The notes: generated from the letters alone by a model not told the origin. A stretch of DNA of 41,832 nt from Alphaproteobacteria bacterium (GCA_021774695.1 JAJFIU010000081.1:1-41832), one strand, 5' to 3'; shown: positions 7,724 to 16,127, numbered from the stretch's first letter. Numbers and translations are program-made.

Positions 7724-8605
7724 TTACCGGAAAACTACGGTTTTGCTACCGTTAAGGAACACCCGGTCTTCCAAATGATAGGATAGCGCGCGGGCCAGCG
7801 CGATTGCCTCGGTGTCACGGCCGATGGCTATCAATTGCTCGGGCGTACGCCGATGGTCCACCCGTTCCACGCTTTGCTCAATGATCGGCCCTTCGTCCAG
7901 GTCCGGTGTCACATAATGCGCGGTTGCACCGATTAGCTTAACCCCGCGCGCATGGGCCTGATGGTACGGCTTCGCGCCCTTAAAGCTGGGTAAAAACGAA
8001 TGGTGAATATTGATCACCCGGCCCTTGAGTTTACGGCAAATATCGTCAGACAACACCTGCATGTAGCGCGCCAAGACAATGGTGCCAGCCTGAGTTTCTT
8101 CAATGACATCAAGAAGTTTGGCTTCGGCCTCTTTTTTGGTGCCTGCCGTTACCGGCACGTGAAAGAAAGGAATATTGTGCGCTGCAGCAAGGCCCGCAAG
8201 CTCCATATGATTGGAGACAATCGCCGGAATTTCCATATTGAGCGCGCCGACACTATGGCGGTACAAAAGATCATTGAGACAATGGTCAAATTTGGACACC
8301 ATAATCAGCACCCGCCGTTTCACTCGCGGGTCTGCAAACCGCCATGTCATCTGAAATTTTTCTGCGATTGGCGCGAATTCGGCGGCAAAACTGGAGCGGC
8401 TCGGCACTTCGGCTTTGGCGGTAAACACAGTGCGCATGAAAAACTGATCGGTCATTGCATCACCGAAATGCGAAGACTCGTCGACAAAATATTGCTTGTC
8501 TGCCAGATAACCGGAAACCGCAGCGACGATGCCGATTGTATCCGGGCAGCGCACGGTCAGGATGAAACGATTAGTTTGGGCCGCTGTTGTTTGAGCAGGT
8601 GTCAT
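7724..8605 (-). CDS. purU: Formyltetrahydrofolate deformylase
   Basis: 293 residues, close to the usual 280-295. PurU hydrolyses 10-formyltetrahydrofolate to tetrahydrofolate and formate, balancing one-carbon pools and feeding formate to PurT-type purine synthesis. An N-terminal ACT domain (residues ~12-95, LTVRCPDTIGIVAAVSGYLA) is followed by a formyltransferase-type catalytic domain with ISNHMEL-like (VSNHMELAGLAA), HHSFLPSFKGAKPYHQAHARG and the LIGATAHYVTPDLDEGPII segment containing the catalytic His and Asp. Only 18 bp separate its stop from that of the convergent halohydrin dehalogenase-like gene. The ribosome binding site is weak (TCAAG). Confidence 0.96.
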   Translation of the reverse strand: MTPAQTTAAQTNRFILTVRCPDTIGIVAAVSGYLADKQYFVDESSHFGDAMTDQFFMRTVFTAKAEVPSRSSFAAEFAPIAEKFQMTWRFADPRVKRRVLIMVSKFDHCLNDLLYRHSVGALNMEIPAIVSNHMELAGLAAAHNIPFFHVPVTAGTKKEAEAKLLDVIEETQAGTIVLARYMQVLSDDICRKLKGRVINIHHSFLPSFKGAKPYHQAHARGVKLIGATAHYVTPDLDEGPIIEQSVERVDHRRTPEQLIAIGRDTEAIALARALSYHLEDRVFLNGSKTVVFR

Positions 8606-8790
8606 AATCTTGATACTATCTTGTTCGGCGCATATTACGCTGGGTCAATTGTCGCCGATGGATAGCGCCAAACTAGCCGCTCATCAAGTTTTAGGTGGAA
8701 CAGGCCGGCACTATGCAGTCCTGCCGAGTTACAACAATTGTTGCGTATCCGGCTGCAGTCTTTATATGGTACTGGCTGAGGAGCAGGCAT

Positions 8791-9396
8791 TTGGCTGACA
8801 CCAGAAAACTTATTATCGGCATTGGCGGCGCGAGCGGCGTTATCTACGGCGTCCGCTTGCTTGAGGTTCTCGGCGGCGTTGAGGGCATTGAAACACATTT
8901 GGTGATGTCGAAAACCGCGCGCATGAACATCGCGGTTGAAACCGATCTGTCCGCCGGTGACGTGGAGGCACTGGCAGACCAGGTTCACAGCGTCAGCCAG
9001 GTGGGTGCCAGTATTGCCAGTGGGTCTTTCAAAACCCACGGCATGATTGTGGCGGCCTGTTCGATGAAAAACCTGTCCGCTATTGTTCATTCGCACGCAG
9101 ATGACTTGCTCACCCGTGCCGCTGATGTTGCCCTCAAGGAGCGCAGACGCCTTATATTGATGCCGCGCGAAACGCCGTTGCATGCCGGGCACTGCAAACT
9201 GATGCTTGAGGCCAGCAGGTTAGGTGCCATTATCGCACCGCCCATGCCCGCGATGTACACACGTCCAGCGACCATCGAAGATATTGTCGACCATAGCGTT
9301 GGCCGGGTTTTGGACCTGCTGGATATCGACACGGCGCTGGTTGACCGCTGGCAGGGGCCAGGTCAGAACAAGAACCAAGACAAAGCCAGCGACTAG
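8791..9396 (+). CDS. ubiX: Flavin prenyltransferase, UbiX family
   Basis: 201 residues from TTG 8791, chosen because GAGGAG lies about 7 bp upstream and the product then begins ADTRKLIIGIGGASG, matching the family start; the frame extends upstream with hydrophobic but unrelated residues. UbiX attaches a dimethylallyl group to FMN, making the prenylated flavin cofactor of UbiD-type decarboxylases in ubiquinone or aromatic-acid metabolism. Seen: the FMN loop GIGGASGVIYGVRLLEVL, the GSFKTHGMIVAACSMKNLSAIV core, and MPRETPLHAGHCKLMLE with APPMPAMYTRP. No UbiD partner is in the window. The stop is 6 bp before the dipeptide epimerase gene, so the two are probably cotranscribed, though no metabolic link is obvious. 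Confidence 0.93.
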   Translation: MADTRKLIIGIGGASGVIYGVRLLEVLGGVEGIETHLVMSKTARMNIAVETDLSAGDVEALADQVHSVSQVGASIASGSFKTHGMIVAACSMKNLSAIVHSHADDLLTRAADVALKERRRLILMPRETPLHAGHCKLMLEASRLGAIIAPPMPAMYTRPATIEDIVDHSVGRVLDLLDIDTALVDRWQGPGQNKNQDKASD

Positions 9397-9402
9397 ACTA
9401 TC

Positions 9403-10377
9403 ATGAAATGGGATTGCCAAATCGAAGAATGGCCGCTGCGGGTGCCCTTTGTCATCTCGCGCCGGTCCTGCACGACAACTGAGGTTGTGGCCCTGACTCT
9501 GAAGCGCGGCGGTATCAGCGGGCGCGGCGAGGCGGCGGGCATCAATTACAAGGGCGAAACGGCCGACAGCCTCAAACAAGAGATTGATCAGTTTTTAGCC
9601 CAATTTTCCGGCCACCTTACTCGGCAGGCTTTGCTGGATCAGCTGCCGGCGGGCGGCGCACGCAATGCGCTGGACTGTGCCCTTTGGGACTTGGAAGCCA
9701 AAGAGGCGGGCAAAAGCGTATTCGATTTTGTCGGTGCTGCAGCTGCTCCGGTTCAAACCGTCTTCACTCTTAGTTTGGATAGTCCCGCAAAGATGGCTAT
9801 TGCTGCAACTAGAGCCGCCGGTCAGCCCATCCTCAAAATGAAGCTTGGCGGCGAGCGTCCGCTTTCCTGTGTTACGGCGGTGCGGCATGCACGGCCAGAC
9901 GCTGAGATCATCGTCGATGCAAACGAAGCCTTTACGCTCGACGAGCTCAAAAGCATTGCACCGAGCTTGTTGGAAGCAGGCGTGGCCCTGATTGAGCAGC
10001 CACTGCCACGAGGCGCAGACGACGCGCTGGCGGGATATGATAGCCCGGTCCCCCTGTGTGCTGACGAAAGCTGCATGACCGCCACCGACTTGCCGCGCCT
10101 CGCGGCGCGCTACGACTATATAAATATCAAACTGGATAAAACCGGCGGGCTTACAGCTGCACTCACGCTGGCCGATGCCGCTGAAGCACAAGGGTTCGGT
10201 CTGATGATAGGGTGCATGCTAAGCACGTCGCTTGCCATGGCACCGGCGATGGTGATTGCGCCGCGTTGTAAGTTTGTTGATCTCGATGGGCCGCTGCTAC
10301 TGGAAGGCGACCGGGATTTTGGCCTAAAATACAAGAGTGGAACGGTGCATCCGCCTTCACAAAAATTGTGGGGCTAA
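9403..10377 (+). CDS. Dipeptide epimerase (enolase superfamily), probably L-Ala-D/L-Glu epimerase
   Basis: 324 residues, typical of the YcjG/YkfB group of the muconate-lactonising subgroup, which interconverts L-Ala-D-Glu and L-Ala-L-Glu during murein peptide recycling. Catalytic and metal residues are visible in order: the KxK motif in ILKMKLGG, Asp in IIVDANEAF, Glu in LIEQPLP, Asp in LCADESC, and Lys in INIKLDKTGG, with GCMLSTS near the end contributing to dipeptide binding. N-terminal capping domain residues 1-120 include the usual RGEAAGINYKGET segment. It starts 6 bp after ubiX. Substrate specificity within this subgroup varies, so another hydrophobic or cationic dipeptide is possible. 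Confidence 0.9.
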   Translation: MKWDCQIEEWPLRVPFVISRRSCTTTEVVALTLKRGGISGRGEAAGINYKGETADSLKQEIDQFLAQFSGHLTRQALLDQLPAGGARNALDCALWDLEAKEAGKSVFDFVGAAAAPVQTVFTLSLDSPAKMAIAATRAAGQPILKMKLGGERPLSCVTAVRHARPDAEIIVDANEAFTLDELKSIAPSLLEAGVALIEQPLPRGADDALAGYDSPVPLCADESCMTATDLPRLAARYDYINIKLDKTGGLTAALTLADAAEAQGFGLMIGCMLSTSLAMAPAMVIAPRCKFVDLDGPLLLEGDRDFGLKYKSGTVHPPSQKLWG

Positions 10378-10403
10378 CAACTGCGTTCGCACCCTGTATG
10401 TAT

Positions 10404-10427
10404 TGGGATATGTAGTGGGATATGTTT
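10404..10427. repeat. 12-bp tandem repeat upstream of tdh
   Basis: TGGGATATGTAG (10404-10415) is followed directly by TGGGATATGTTT (10416-10427), sharing the first ten bases. It lies in the 132-bp gap between the dipeptide epimerase stop and the tdh start, about 85 bp before the start codon. Confidence 0.75.
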
Positions 10428-10509
10428 TGGGTTGCGCTTGGCAATCTCTTAAGGCAAGAGAGCTGGATAGAACTGCTCCAATTACCCGCCTCATATACGG
10501 ACACACACA

Positions 10510-11538
10510 ATGAAAGCACTGGTAAAACGCAACGCAGAAGTTGGCCTCTGGCTTGAAGATGTTCCAGAGCCCGAGGTTGGCATCAACGATGTCTTGATCA
10601 AGGTGAAACGCACCGCAATTTGCGGCACCGATATGCATATTTATAACTGGGACGAATGGGCGCAGAAAACCATTCCGGTACCGATGGTTGTCGGCCACGA
10701 GTTTGTCGGCGAAGTTGTAAGCGCCGGCTCCAACGTGCTTGATTTTCACCCCGGGCAGTTGGTTTCGGGCGAAGGCCATGTGGTATGCGGTCGCTGCCGT
10801 AACTGTATGGCAGGAAGACGCCATTTGTGCGCCCACACCAGCGGCATCGGTGTTAACCGACCGGGCGCTTTTGCTGAATATGTTGCCCTGCCCATGTCCA
10901 ATGTGTGGGAACACTCAACCGGGATTGACCTTGATGTAGCATCACTGTTCGATCCGCTGGGCAACGCCGTGCACACGGCCTTGCAATGGGACCTGCTGGG
11001 CGAAGATGTTTTGATCACCGGCGCTGGGCCAATTGGTGCTATGGCAGCAGCCGTTTGCAGGCATGCCGGCGCGCGCCATGTGGTGATAACCGATGTGGTG
11101 CCCGAGCGGCTTGCTTTAGCTTTGAGCCTGGGGGCAACACGCACCGTTGACGTGCGATCTGAAAAGCTTGCCGACGTACAAAAAGAGCTGGGCATGAGCG
11201 AGGGCTTTGACGTGGGGCTTGAGATGTCCGGCAACAGTGCGGCGTTCCATGATCTTATTGAAAATATGTGCCACGGCGGCAAGGTTTCCATCCTCGGCAT
11301 TCCCGCAAACGGCGCGAGCATCAATTGGGAAACTGTTATTTTCAATATGCTGACCCTCAAAGGCATATATGGCCGCGAGATGTATGAAACCTGGTATAAA
11401 ATGTCGGTGATGATCGAAAACGGTTTGAATATAGCGCCGGTGATTACCCACCGCCTGCCTTACACAGATTTTCAACAAGGCTTTGACCTGATGAACGCCG
11501 GCGTTGCCAGCAAAGTTGTGCTCAACTGGGAAACCTAG
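10510..11538 (+). CDS. tdh: L-threonine 3-dehydrogenase
   Basis: 342 residues, the standard length. It oxidises L-threonine with NAD+ to 2-amino-3-ketobutyrate in the cytoplasm. It is a zinc medium-chain dehydrogenase: catalytic Zn ligands Cys38 ([17 protein letters not shown]) and His63-Glu64 (VGHEFVGEV), four structural-zinc cysteines at 93, 96, 99 and 107 ([15 protein letters not shown]), and the nucleotide-binding motif [12 protein letters not shown]. The NWDEWAQ segment is characteristic of TDH rather than alcohol dehydrogenases. The product is unstable and is passed to Kbl, encoded 26 bp downstream. The ribosome binding site is weak. Confidence 0.97.
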   Translation: MKALVKRNAEVGLWLEDVPEPEVGINDVLIKVKRTAICGTDMHIYNWDEWAQKTIPVPMVVGHEFVGEVVSAGSNVLDFHPGQLVSGEGHVVCGRCRNCMAGRRHLCAHTSGIGVNRPGAFAEYVALPMSNVWEHSTGIDLDVASLFDPLGNAVHTALQWDLLGEDVLITGAGPIGAMAAAVCRHAGARHVVITDVVPERLALALSLGATRTVDVRSEKLADVQKELGMSEGFDVGLEMSGNSAAFHDLIENMCHGGKVSILGIPANGASINWETVIFNMLTLKGIYGREMYETWYKMSVMIENGLNIAPVITHRLPYTDFQQGFDLMNAGVASKVVLNWET

Positions 11539-11563
11539 AAAGACCAACGCAAGAAAGACCAAC
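11537..11563 (+). repeat. Direct repeat in the tdh-kbl junction (15-bp period)
   Basis: AGAAAGACCAAC occurs at 11537-11548 and 11552-11563. The first copy starts inside the tdh stop codon and the second ends one base before the kbl start, so the duplication makes up nearly the whole junction and supplies the only purine-rich (AAGAAAG) candidate ribosome binding sequence for kbl. Confidence 0.85.
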
Positions 11564-11564
11564 A

Positions 11565-12755
11565 ATGTACGGAAAATTCAAAGATCATATGGCGGGCCAG
11601 CTGGACGAAATTCGCAGCGCAGGCCTGTATAAAAACGAGCGCGAGATCACCACGCCGCAGGGGGCTTTAGTTGGCATCATTGACGGCTCGAAGGTTATCA
11701 ACCTGTGCGCCAATAATTATCTGGGGCTAGCGCAACATCCGGAAGTAAACGCCGCAGCCGCACAGGGCCTCAAAGACTGGGGCTACGGCATGGCGTCTGT
11801 ACGCTTTATTTGCGGTACACAAACCCTGCACAAAAAGCTCGAGCAAACCATCAGTGATTTCCTCGAGGTCGAAGACACCATCCTTTACCCAAGTTGTTTC
11901 GATGCCAACGGCGGCTTGTTTGAGACCATTTTAGGCCCCGAAGACGCAGTGATTTCCGATGCGCTTAACCACGCCAGCATCATCGACGGTGTCCGGCTGT
12001 CCAAGGCCCAGCGCTACCGCTATAAAAACAACGATATAGCGGACCTGGAGGAGCAATTGAAAGCAGCCGACGCTGCAGGCGCGCGTTATAAATTGATCAC
12101 CACTGACGGCGTCTTTTCCATGGACGGATACATCGCGCAGCTGGATAAAATCTGTGATCTGGCAGAAAAATACGGCGCGCTTGTGCATTTTGATGACTGC
12201 CACGCCACCGGCTTTATCGGCGAAGGCGGCAAGGGCACACACGAACACTGCGGCTGCATCGACCGGGTTGATATTATCACCGGTACACTGGGTAAGGCAC
12301 TGGGTGGTGGCAGCGGCGGTTACACCAGCGGTAAGCGCGAAATTATCGAACTGCTGCGCCAACGCTCGCGACCCTATCTGTTTTCCAACACCGTCGCCCC
12401 GCCAATTGTCGCGGGTGCGATCAAGGCGATTGAGCTGGTAACAACATCTGGCGACTTGCGCAAGCGCCTGACCCGCAATACTGCATACTTCAGGAAAAAG
12501 ATGGAAGCACATGGGTTTGATCTGTTGCCGGGCGAGCACCCTATTGTGCCGGTTATGCTGTATGATGCGGCACTGGCGAGCAAGTTCGCAGACGAGATGC
12601 TCAAGCGCGGCGTTTATGTGGTCGCTTTTTCGTTTCCCGTGGTGCCAAAAGGCAAAGCACGTATCCGCACCCAGATGTCAGCAGCGCTGACCATTGAGGA
12701 TTTGGACAAAGCAATCAGTGCCTTTGCCGAAGTGAAAGACCTGCTGAATCTCTAA
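11565..12755 (+). CDS. kbl: Glycine C-acetyltransferase (2-amino-3-ketobutyrate CoA ligase)
   Basis: 396 residues, as usual for the family. A pyridoxal-phosphate enzyme that cleaves 2-amino-3-ketobutyrate with CoA to glycine and acetyl-CoA, completing threonine degradation started by Tdh. Seen: [12 protein letters not shown] near the N terminus, [20 protein letters not shown], the [21 protein letters not shown] region holding the cofactor-contacting Asp and His, and [15 protein letters not shown] with the PLP-binding Lys. The C terminus ([14 protein letters not shown]) carries the substrate-binding Arg. Cotranscription with tdh is very likely. Confidence 0.97.
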   Translation: MYGKFKDHMAGQLDEIRSAGLYKNEREITTPQGALVGIIDGSKVINLCANNYLGLAQHPEVNAAAAQGLKDWGYGMASVRFICGTQTLHKKLEQTISDFLEVEDTILYPSCFDANGGLFETILGPEDAVISDALNHASIIDGVRLSKAQRYRYKNNDIADLEEQLKAADAAGARYKLITTDGVFSMDGYIAQLDKICDLAEKYGALVHFDDCHATGFIGEGGKGTHEHCGCIDRVDIITGTLGKALGGGSGGYTSGKREIIELLRQRSRPYLFSNTVAPPIVAGAIKAIELVTTSGDLRKRLTRNTAYFRKKMEAHGFDLLPGEHPIVPVMLYDAALASKFADEMLKRGVYVVAFSFPVVPKGKARIRTQMSAALTIEDLDKAISAFAEVKDLLNL

Positions 12756-12822
12756 TCTAAACATTTATTTTCTGGACAGGGCGCTACACTGGTCTAATTT
12801 CCCTGCTTAAGAGACAACATCA

Positions 12823-12855
12823 TATAATGGTTCAGCAGGAGACTATGTAGTTATG
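12823..12855 (+). promoter_or_regulatory. Start region of the nitronate monooxygenase gene with -10-like hexamer and start-stop codon pair
   Basis: TATAAT stands at 12823-12828 without a clear -35. AGGAG at 12837-12841 is followed after 3 bases by ATG TAG (12845-12850), a start codon immediately followed by a stop, and the real ATG (12853) is 11 bases from AGGAG. The spacing to the real start is long but usable. Whether the start-stop pair affects initiation cannot be told from sequence. Confidence 0.35.
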
Positions 12856-13812
12856 GGTTTGCCAAAACAGCTTCAGAATTTGCGGATTCCAGTGATAGGG
12901 TCACCGCTTTTTATCATCTCCAACCCTGATATTGTAATCGAGCAGTGCAAGGCTGGCATTGTTGGCTCTTTCCCGGCACTGAACGCCCGGCCCGGCCCTG
13001 TGCTGGAAGAATGGCTGATTAGAATCACCGAAGAGCTGGCCGCATACGACAAAGCAAATCCAGACCGGCCTTCTGCCCCGTTTGCTGTTAACCAAATCGT
13101 TCACCGATCCAACGACCGGCTGATGCACGACGTGGAAATGTGTGTAAAATACAAAGTGCCTATCGTAATCACGTCGCTGGGCGCGCGGGTTGAAGTGAAC
13201 GACGCCATCCATTCATACGGCGGCGTTGTCCTGCATGACATTATCAATGATAAATTTGCCCGCAAGGCCGTTGAAAAAGGCGCTGACGGCCTTATCGCCG
13301 TTGCCTCAGGTGCGGGCGGGCACGCTGGTACTATCTCGCCGTTTGCTTTGGTGCAAGACATCCGCAAATGGTATGATGGCCCCATTGCGCTTTCGGGTTC
13401 CATCGCCACCGGTGATGCCGTATTGGCGGCGCAAGCCATGGGCGCTGATTTCGGCTATATCGGGTCTGCCTTTATCGCCACCAAAGAGGCCAACGCAGAA
13501 GAAAACTATAAGCAAGCCATCGTTGACTATAGCGCTGAAGATATCGTCTACACCAACCTGTTCACGGGTATTCACGGCAATTATCTGAAACCTTCGATTG
13601 TTGACGCAGGCATGGACCCGGACAATCTGCCAGTAAGCGACCCGTCCAAAATGAGCTTCGGCTCGGGCGGCAGTGAAAAATCGAAAGCGTGGAAAGATAT
13701 CTGGGGCTGCGGCCAGGGTATCGGCGCGGTCGATGCGGTGCGAACCACTGCAGACTATGTTGACCTGCTTGAGAGCCAGTATAACGCTGCGAAAGCGCGC
13801 ATCGGCGTTTAA
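12853..13812 (+). CDS. Nitronate monooxygenase family flavoprotein
   Basis: 319 residues, FMN-binding TIM-barrel of the 2-nitropropane dioxygenase / nitronate monooxygenase family, which oxidises alkyl nitronates such as propionate 3-nitronate to carbonyl compounds and nitrite. Seen: the N-terminal PVIGSPLFIISNPDIVIEQCKAGIVGSFPALNAR strand-helix pair, AVNQIVHRSNDR, GADGLIAVASGAGGHAG with the active-site-type GHxG loop, and ALSGSIATGDAVLAAQAMGADFGYIGSAFIATKEA for FMN phosphate binding. The late GSEKSKAWKDIWGCGQGIGAVD segment is found in a large proteobacterial subgroup whose substrate is not established. It stands alone between kbl and a terminator. Confidence 0.9.
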   Translation: MGLPKQLQNLRIPVIGSPLFIISNPDIVIEQCKAGIVGSFPALNARPGPVLEEWLIRITEELAAYDKANPDRPSAPFAVNQIVHRSNDRLMHDVEMCVKYKVPIVITSLGARVEVNDAIHSYGGVVLHDIINDKFARKAVEKGADGLIAVASGAGGHAGTISPFALVQDIRKWYDGPIALSGSIATGDAVLAAQAMGADFGYIGSAFIATKEANAEENYKQAIVDYSAEDIVYTNLFTGIHGNYLKPSIVDAGMDPDNLPVSDPSKMSFGSGGSEKSKAWKDIWGCGQGIGAVDAVRTTADYVDLLESQYNAAKARIGV

Positions 13813-13833
13813 TTACAAGCAATCAAACACCGT

Positions 13834-13871
13834 AAGCCCTGGTTGATCATACTGTCATCCGGGGCTTTTTT
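13834..13871 (+). terminator. Intrinsic terminator after the nitronate monooxygenase gene
   Basis: AAGCCCTGG (13834-13842) pairs with CCGGGGCTT (13859-13867) with one G-T pair around a 16-base loop, followed by a T run (TTTTTT from 13866). Confidence 0.85.
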
Positions 13872-14014
13872 ATGTGCCTTTCTGGCCCCCAAACCATCGT
13901 TCAGTCTTTTTACTGTCACCGGCGGTGCTATAGTGACAGCGTCTGGGATTGTGGAGGGTAAAAATGACTATGTCTTTATGGGCGGCAATTATCGCACAAT
14001 GACCAGCTAACGTC

Positions 14015-14941
14015 CTACTGTGGCTTCACCAGTTTTTGCGGCGTCTCATTAACCGAAAGCGTGAAAATGTCCGGCCGGGCATAATGGCCAACAACGTCCA
14101 TGTCATATTTGCCGCGGATAATCTCGGATTTATCCAGCTCCGCTGTGAGGATGGCCTCCTCACCAAAAATCGGCCCGGCCAAAACCTTGCCCAGCGGCGA
14201 GACAATACAGCTGCCGCCGCGAATGAGGACAGTATCCGCCGCGTCGCCCTGAATTGGGTTGAAATCAGCGGGTCCACAGCCGCGAGTCATAAACTGGCAC
14301 GCCGACAGCACAAAACAACGCCCCTCAAGCGCCACCGTTTGCATGGTAGGCAGCCAAACGTCGCGGTCATCCACCGTGGGGGCGCAGTAAAACTCCACCC
14401 CCTTCTGGTACATGGCAAGCCGCAGCTGGGGCATGTAGTTTTCCCAACAAATGGCCCCGCCCAGCACTCCGATATCGGTTTTGGGTGCTGCAAGGGTCGA
14501 GCCATCGCCGAAGCCCCAGACAACCCGCTCCAGCGCAGTTGGCATTAGCTTGCGGTGTTTGTCCAGCAACCGCCCATCCGGGCCAAAATACAGAACGGTG
14601 CAATAAAGCGTGCCGCCGTCGCGCTCGATAACACCAACAACCAGATAAACGCCGTTCCCGGCGGCAATCTCGCCGATTTGGTCGCATTCAATGCCCGGCA
14701 CATCAATGGCGCTTTCATAGTAGCGCTGGAACTCGGCGCGGCCTTCGTCAGAGCGGGAGCCGAGCCGCACACCAAAATCAATGCCCTTGGGGTAGCCACC
14801 AACAAAAGCTTCCGGGAACACCACCAACTGCGCTTTTTCGGCTTTCGCCTTGGCTGTGAGGTCCGCAAGCTTCTCGATTGTACGCGGTGTGTCGTAAAGC
14901 ACACTTCCCGCCTGCACTACCGACCCAATGATTATTGCCAT
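14015..14941 (-). CDS. Nitrilase (carbon-nitrogen hydrolase superfamily)
   Basis: 308 residues. It should hydrolyse an organic nitrile to carboxylic acid and ammonia in the cytoplasm. The Glu-Lys-Cys triad is present: Glu44 (VVFPEAFVGGYPKG), Lys131 (HRKLMPT) and Cys165 (GAICWENYMP). The combination of HRKLMPT, ERVVWGFGDGS with the second conserved Glu138, and CWENYMPQLR is diagnostic of true nitrilases as opposed to amidases or carbamoylases. The ATG at 14941 gives the standard beginning IIIGSVVQAGSVLYDTPRTIEKL. It is transcribed towards the nitronate monooxygenase gene and away from rplU, with no partner gene on its strand. Natural substrate unknown. Confidence 0.95.
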   Translation of the reverse strand: MAIIIGSVVQAGSVLYDTPRTIEKLADLTAKAKAEKAQLVVFPEAFVGGYPKGIDFGVRLGSRSDEGRAEFQRYYESAIDVPGIECDQIGEIAAGNGVYLVVGVIERDGGTLYCTVLYFGPDGRLLDKHRKLMPTALERVVWGFGDGSTLAAPKTDIGVLGGAICWENYMPQLRLAMYQKGVEFYCAPTVDDRDVWLPTMQTVALEGRCFVLSACQFMTRGCGPADFNPIQGDAADTVLIRGGSCIVSPLGKVLAGPIFGEEAILTAELDKSEIIRGKYDMDVVGHYARPDIFTLSVNETPQKLVKPQ

Positions 14942-15064
14942 GTTATCTGCTCCCGCCTAGAATTCTCATTTCAACCCCTATAGGCCAAATCAGGCGGCGC
15001 GCATAAATGTATCTGGCGCTATCACCAGAATTTTATCGGCCAACCAACTCCTGCAACATAACCG

Positions 15065-15092
15065 TTGACACCCGCCTGCAAATCCGTATATT
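15065..15092 (+). promoter_or_regulatory. Sigma-70 type promoter for rplU-rpmA
   Basis: TTGACA (15065-15070), a perfect -35, is followed after 16 bp by TATATT (15087-15092), a 5/6 -10. Transcription would start near 15099 and leave a leader of about 138 nt before rplU. Confidence 0.75.
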
Positions 15093-15099
15093 CCGCGCG

Positions 15100-15237
15100 T
15101 TCGGCGGGAAAATAATAATTTCCCAGCCTTTAGTGCTATTAAAAAATAGTCAGCGGAAACCGCCCAAAGTGTGGGGATTATCAAAGGGTTAGTCCCACCC
15201 GGTTTACTGCGGCGTTAAAAATGTGAAAGGAACTTCA
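15100..15237 (+). promoter_or_regulatory. Hairpin-rich 5' leader of rplU
   Basis: Four local inverted repeats follow each other in the predicted untranslated leader: GGGAAA/TTTCCC (15106-15124), CTATT/AATAG (15136-15149), GCGG/CCGC with loop AAA (15153-15163) and GTGGGG/TCCCAC (15171-15198). Autogenous control by leader RNA is common for ribosomal protein operons, and L21 leaders are known in other phyla; here the regulatory role is inferred only from position and pairing. Confidence 0.4.
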
Positions 15238-15765
15238 ATGTTCGCAGTTGTTAAAACGGGCGGTAAACAGTACCGCGTCGCCGAGGGCGATGTCATTAAA
15301 GTTGAAAAACTTGAAGGCGAAGCTGGCAAAAATATAACCCTTGATGAAGTCCTGATGATCGGTGACGACAAGGGCGTTAAAGTTGGTGAGCCTCTGCTTA
15401 AAGGTGCCAACGTTACTGCTGAAGTACTTGAGCAGAAAAAAGACAAAAAAATTACGGTTTTCAAAAAGAAGCGCCGTCACAACTATCGCCGTAAAAAAGG
15501 CCATCGCCAGGAAATTACGGTTCTGCGTGTGAAGGCAATCGCTGCAACTGCTGCAAAGAAAGCGCCAGCTAAAGAAGCACCTGCCGAAAAAGCACCTGCT
15601 AAAGAAGCCGCAAAGAAAGCAGCCCCGAAGACCGCAGCCCCGAAGACCGCAGCAAAGAAGGCTCCTGCTAAAGCAGCAGCCCCAAAGGCAGCGGCTCCAA
15701 AGGCAGCAGCAAAGAAAGCGCCGGCTAAGAAAGCCGCACCAAAAACCAAAGCAGCTGCTAAGTAA
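15238..15765 (+). CDS. rplU: Large ribosomal subunit protein bL21 with Ala/Lys/Pro-rich tail
   Basis: 175 residues. ATG 15238 follows AAAGGA and gives the universal bL21 start [24 protein letters not shown]. Residues 1-~102 are the normal protein, including [18 protein letters not shown], which binds 23S rRNA. Residues ~103-175 are an extra low-complexity tail made of [20 protein letters not shown] repeats, histone H1-like in composition and strongly basic. At the DNA level the tail contains an exact 15-bp duplication (GCAGCCCCGAAGACC at 15619-15633 and 15634-15648). Such tails occur in several alphaproteobacterial bL21 proteins and are presumably disordered, perhaps adding RNA contacts. It forms an operon with rpmA (28 bp gap). 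Confidence 0.97.
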   Translation: MFAVVKTGGKQYRVAEGDVIKVEKLEGEAGKNITLDEVLMIGDDKGVKVGEPLLKGANVTAEVLEQKKDKKITVFKKKRRHNYRRKKGHRQEITVLRVKAIAATAAKKAPAKEAPAEKAPAKEAAKKAAPKTAAPKTAAKKAPAKAAAPKAAAPKAAAKKAPAKKAAPKTKAAAK

Positions 15766-15793
15766 GCGCCGCGACACTTAAGGAGAATATCTC

Positions 15794-16045
15794 ATGGCTC
15801 ATAAAAAAGCTGGTGGTAGTTCAAATAACGGCCGCGACAGTATTGGTCGCCGATTAGGCGTGAAAAAATTTGGCGGCGAGAATGTTCTTGCTGGCAACAT
15901 CATTGTTCGCCAACGTGGCACCAAATGGTACCCGGGCGAAAATGTCGGCATGGGCAAAGATCACACGCTATTTGCGCTTGTTGAAGGCCACGTTAAATTT
16001 TCAAAAAGCAAAGGCGACCGCGCCTTCGTTTCAGTGATTAACTAA
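15794..16045 (+). CDS. rpmA: Large ribosomal subunit protein bL27
   Basis: 83 residues. bL27 reaches into the peptidyl-transferase centre with its N terminus. The sequence [28 protein letters not shown] is the canonical start, without the cleavable N-terminal extension seen in Firmicutes, and [24 protein letters not shown] is the conserved core. A strong ribosome binding site (AAGGAGAA) precedes the ATG. A terminator follows 26 bp after the stop, closing the two-gene operon. Confidence 0.98.
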   Translation: MAHKKAGGSSNNGRDSIGRRLGVKKFGGENVLAGNIIVRQRGTKWYPGENVGMGKDHTLFALVEGHVKFSKSKGDRAFVSVIN

Positions 16046-16071
16046 ACAACCAACACTGATACAATTTCGAA

Positions 16072-16102
16072 AAGGTGGGCTCCCAAGCCCGCCTTTTTTT
16101 TG
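16072..16102 (+). terminator. Intrinsic terminator of rplU-rpmA
   Basis: AAGGTGGGCT (16072-16081) pairs with AGCCCGCCTT (16086-16095) around a 4-base loop, with one G-T pair, followed by an eight-base T run. Confidence 0.93.
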
Positions 16103-16127
16103 TTTTTAAATTCCGAAAACTGATAAT
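16100..16127 (+). promoter_or_regulatory. Candidate promoter for the Imm41-like gene
   Basis: TTGTTT (16100-16105), 16 bp spacer, GATAAT (16122-16127). The -35 is poor (3/6), the -10 good (5/6). It lies between the rpmA terminator and the small gene, where a promoter is needed. Confidence 0.35.

Noticed and set aside
13964..14002. A 12-codon frame with GGAGGG upstream (MTMSLWAAIIAQ)
   Set aside because: It is very short, ends 12 bp before the opposite-strand nitrilase stop, and has no following gene on its strand to act as a leader peptide. The initiation signal may be chance or a relic; kept out of the annotation.
15235..15777. Cys/Phe-rich open frame opposite rplU
   Set aside because: Its composition follows from reading the Ala/Lys/Pro tail codons on the other strand; rplU is certain.
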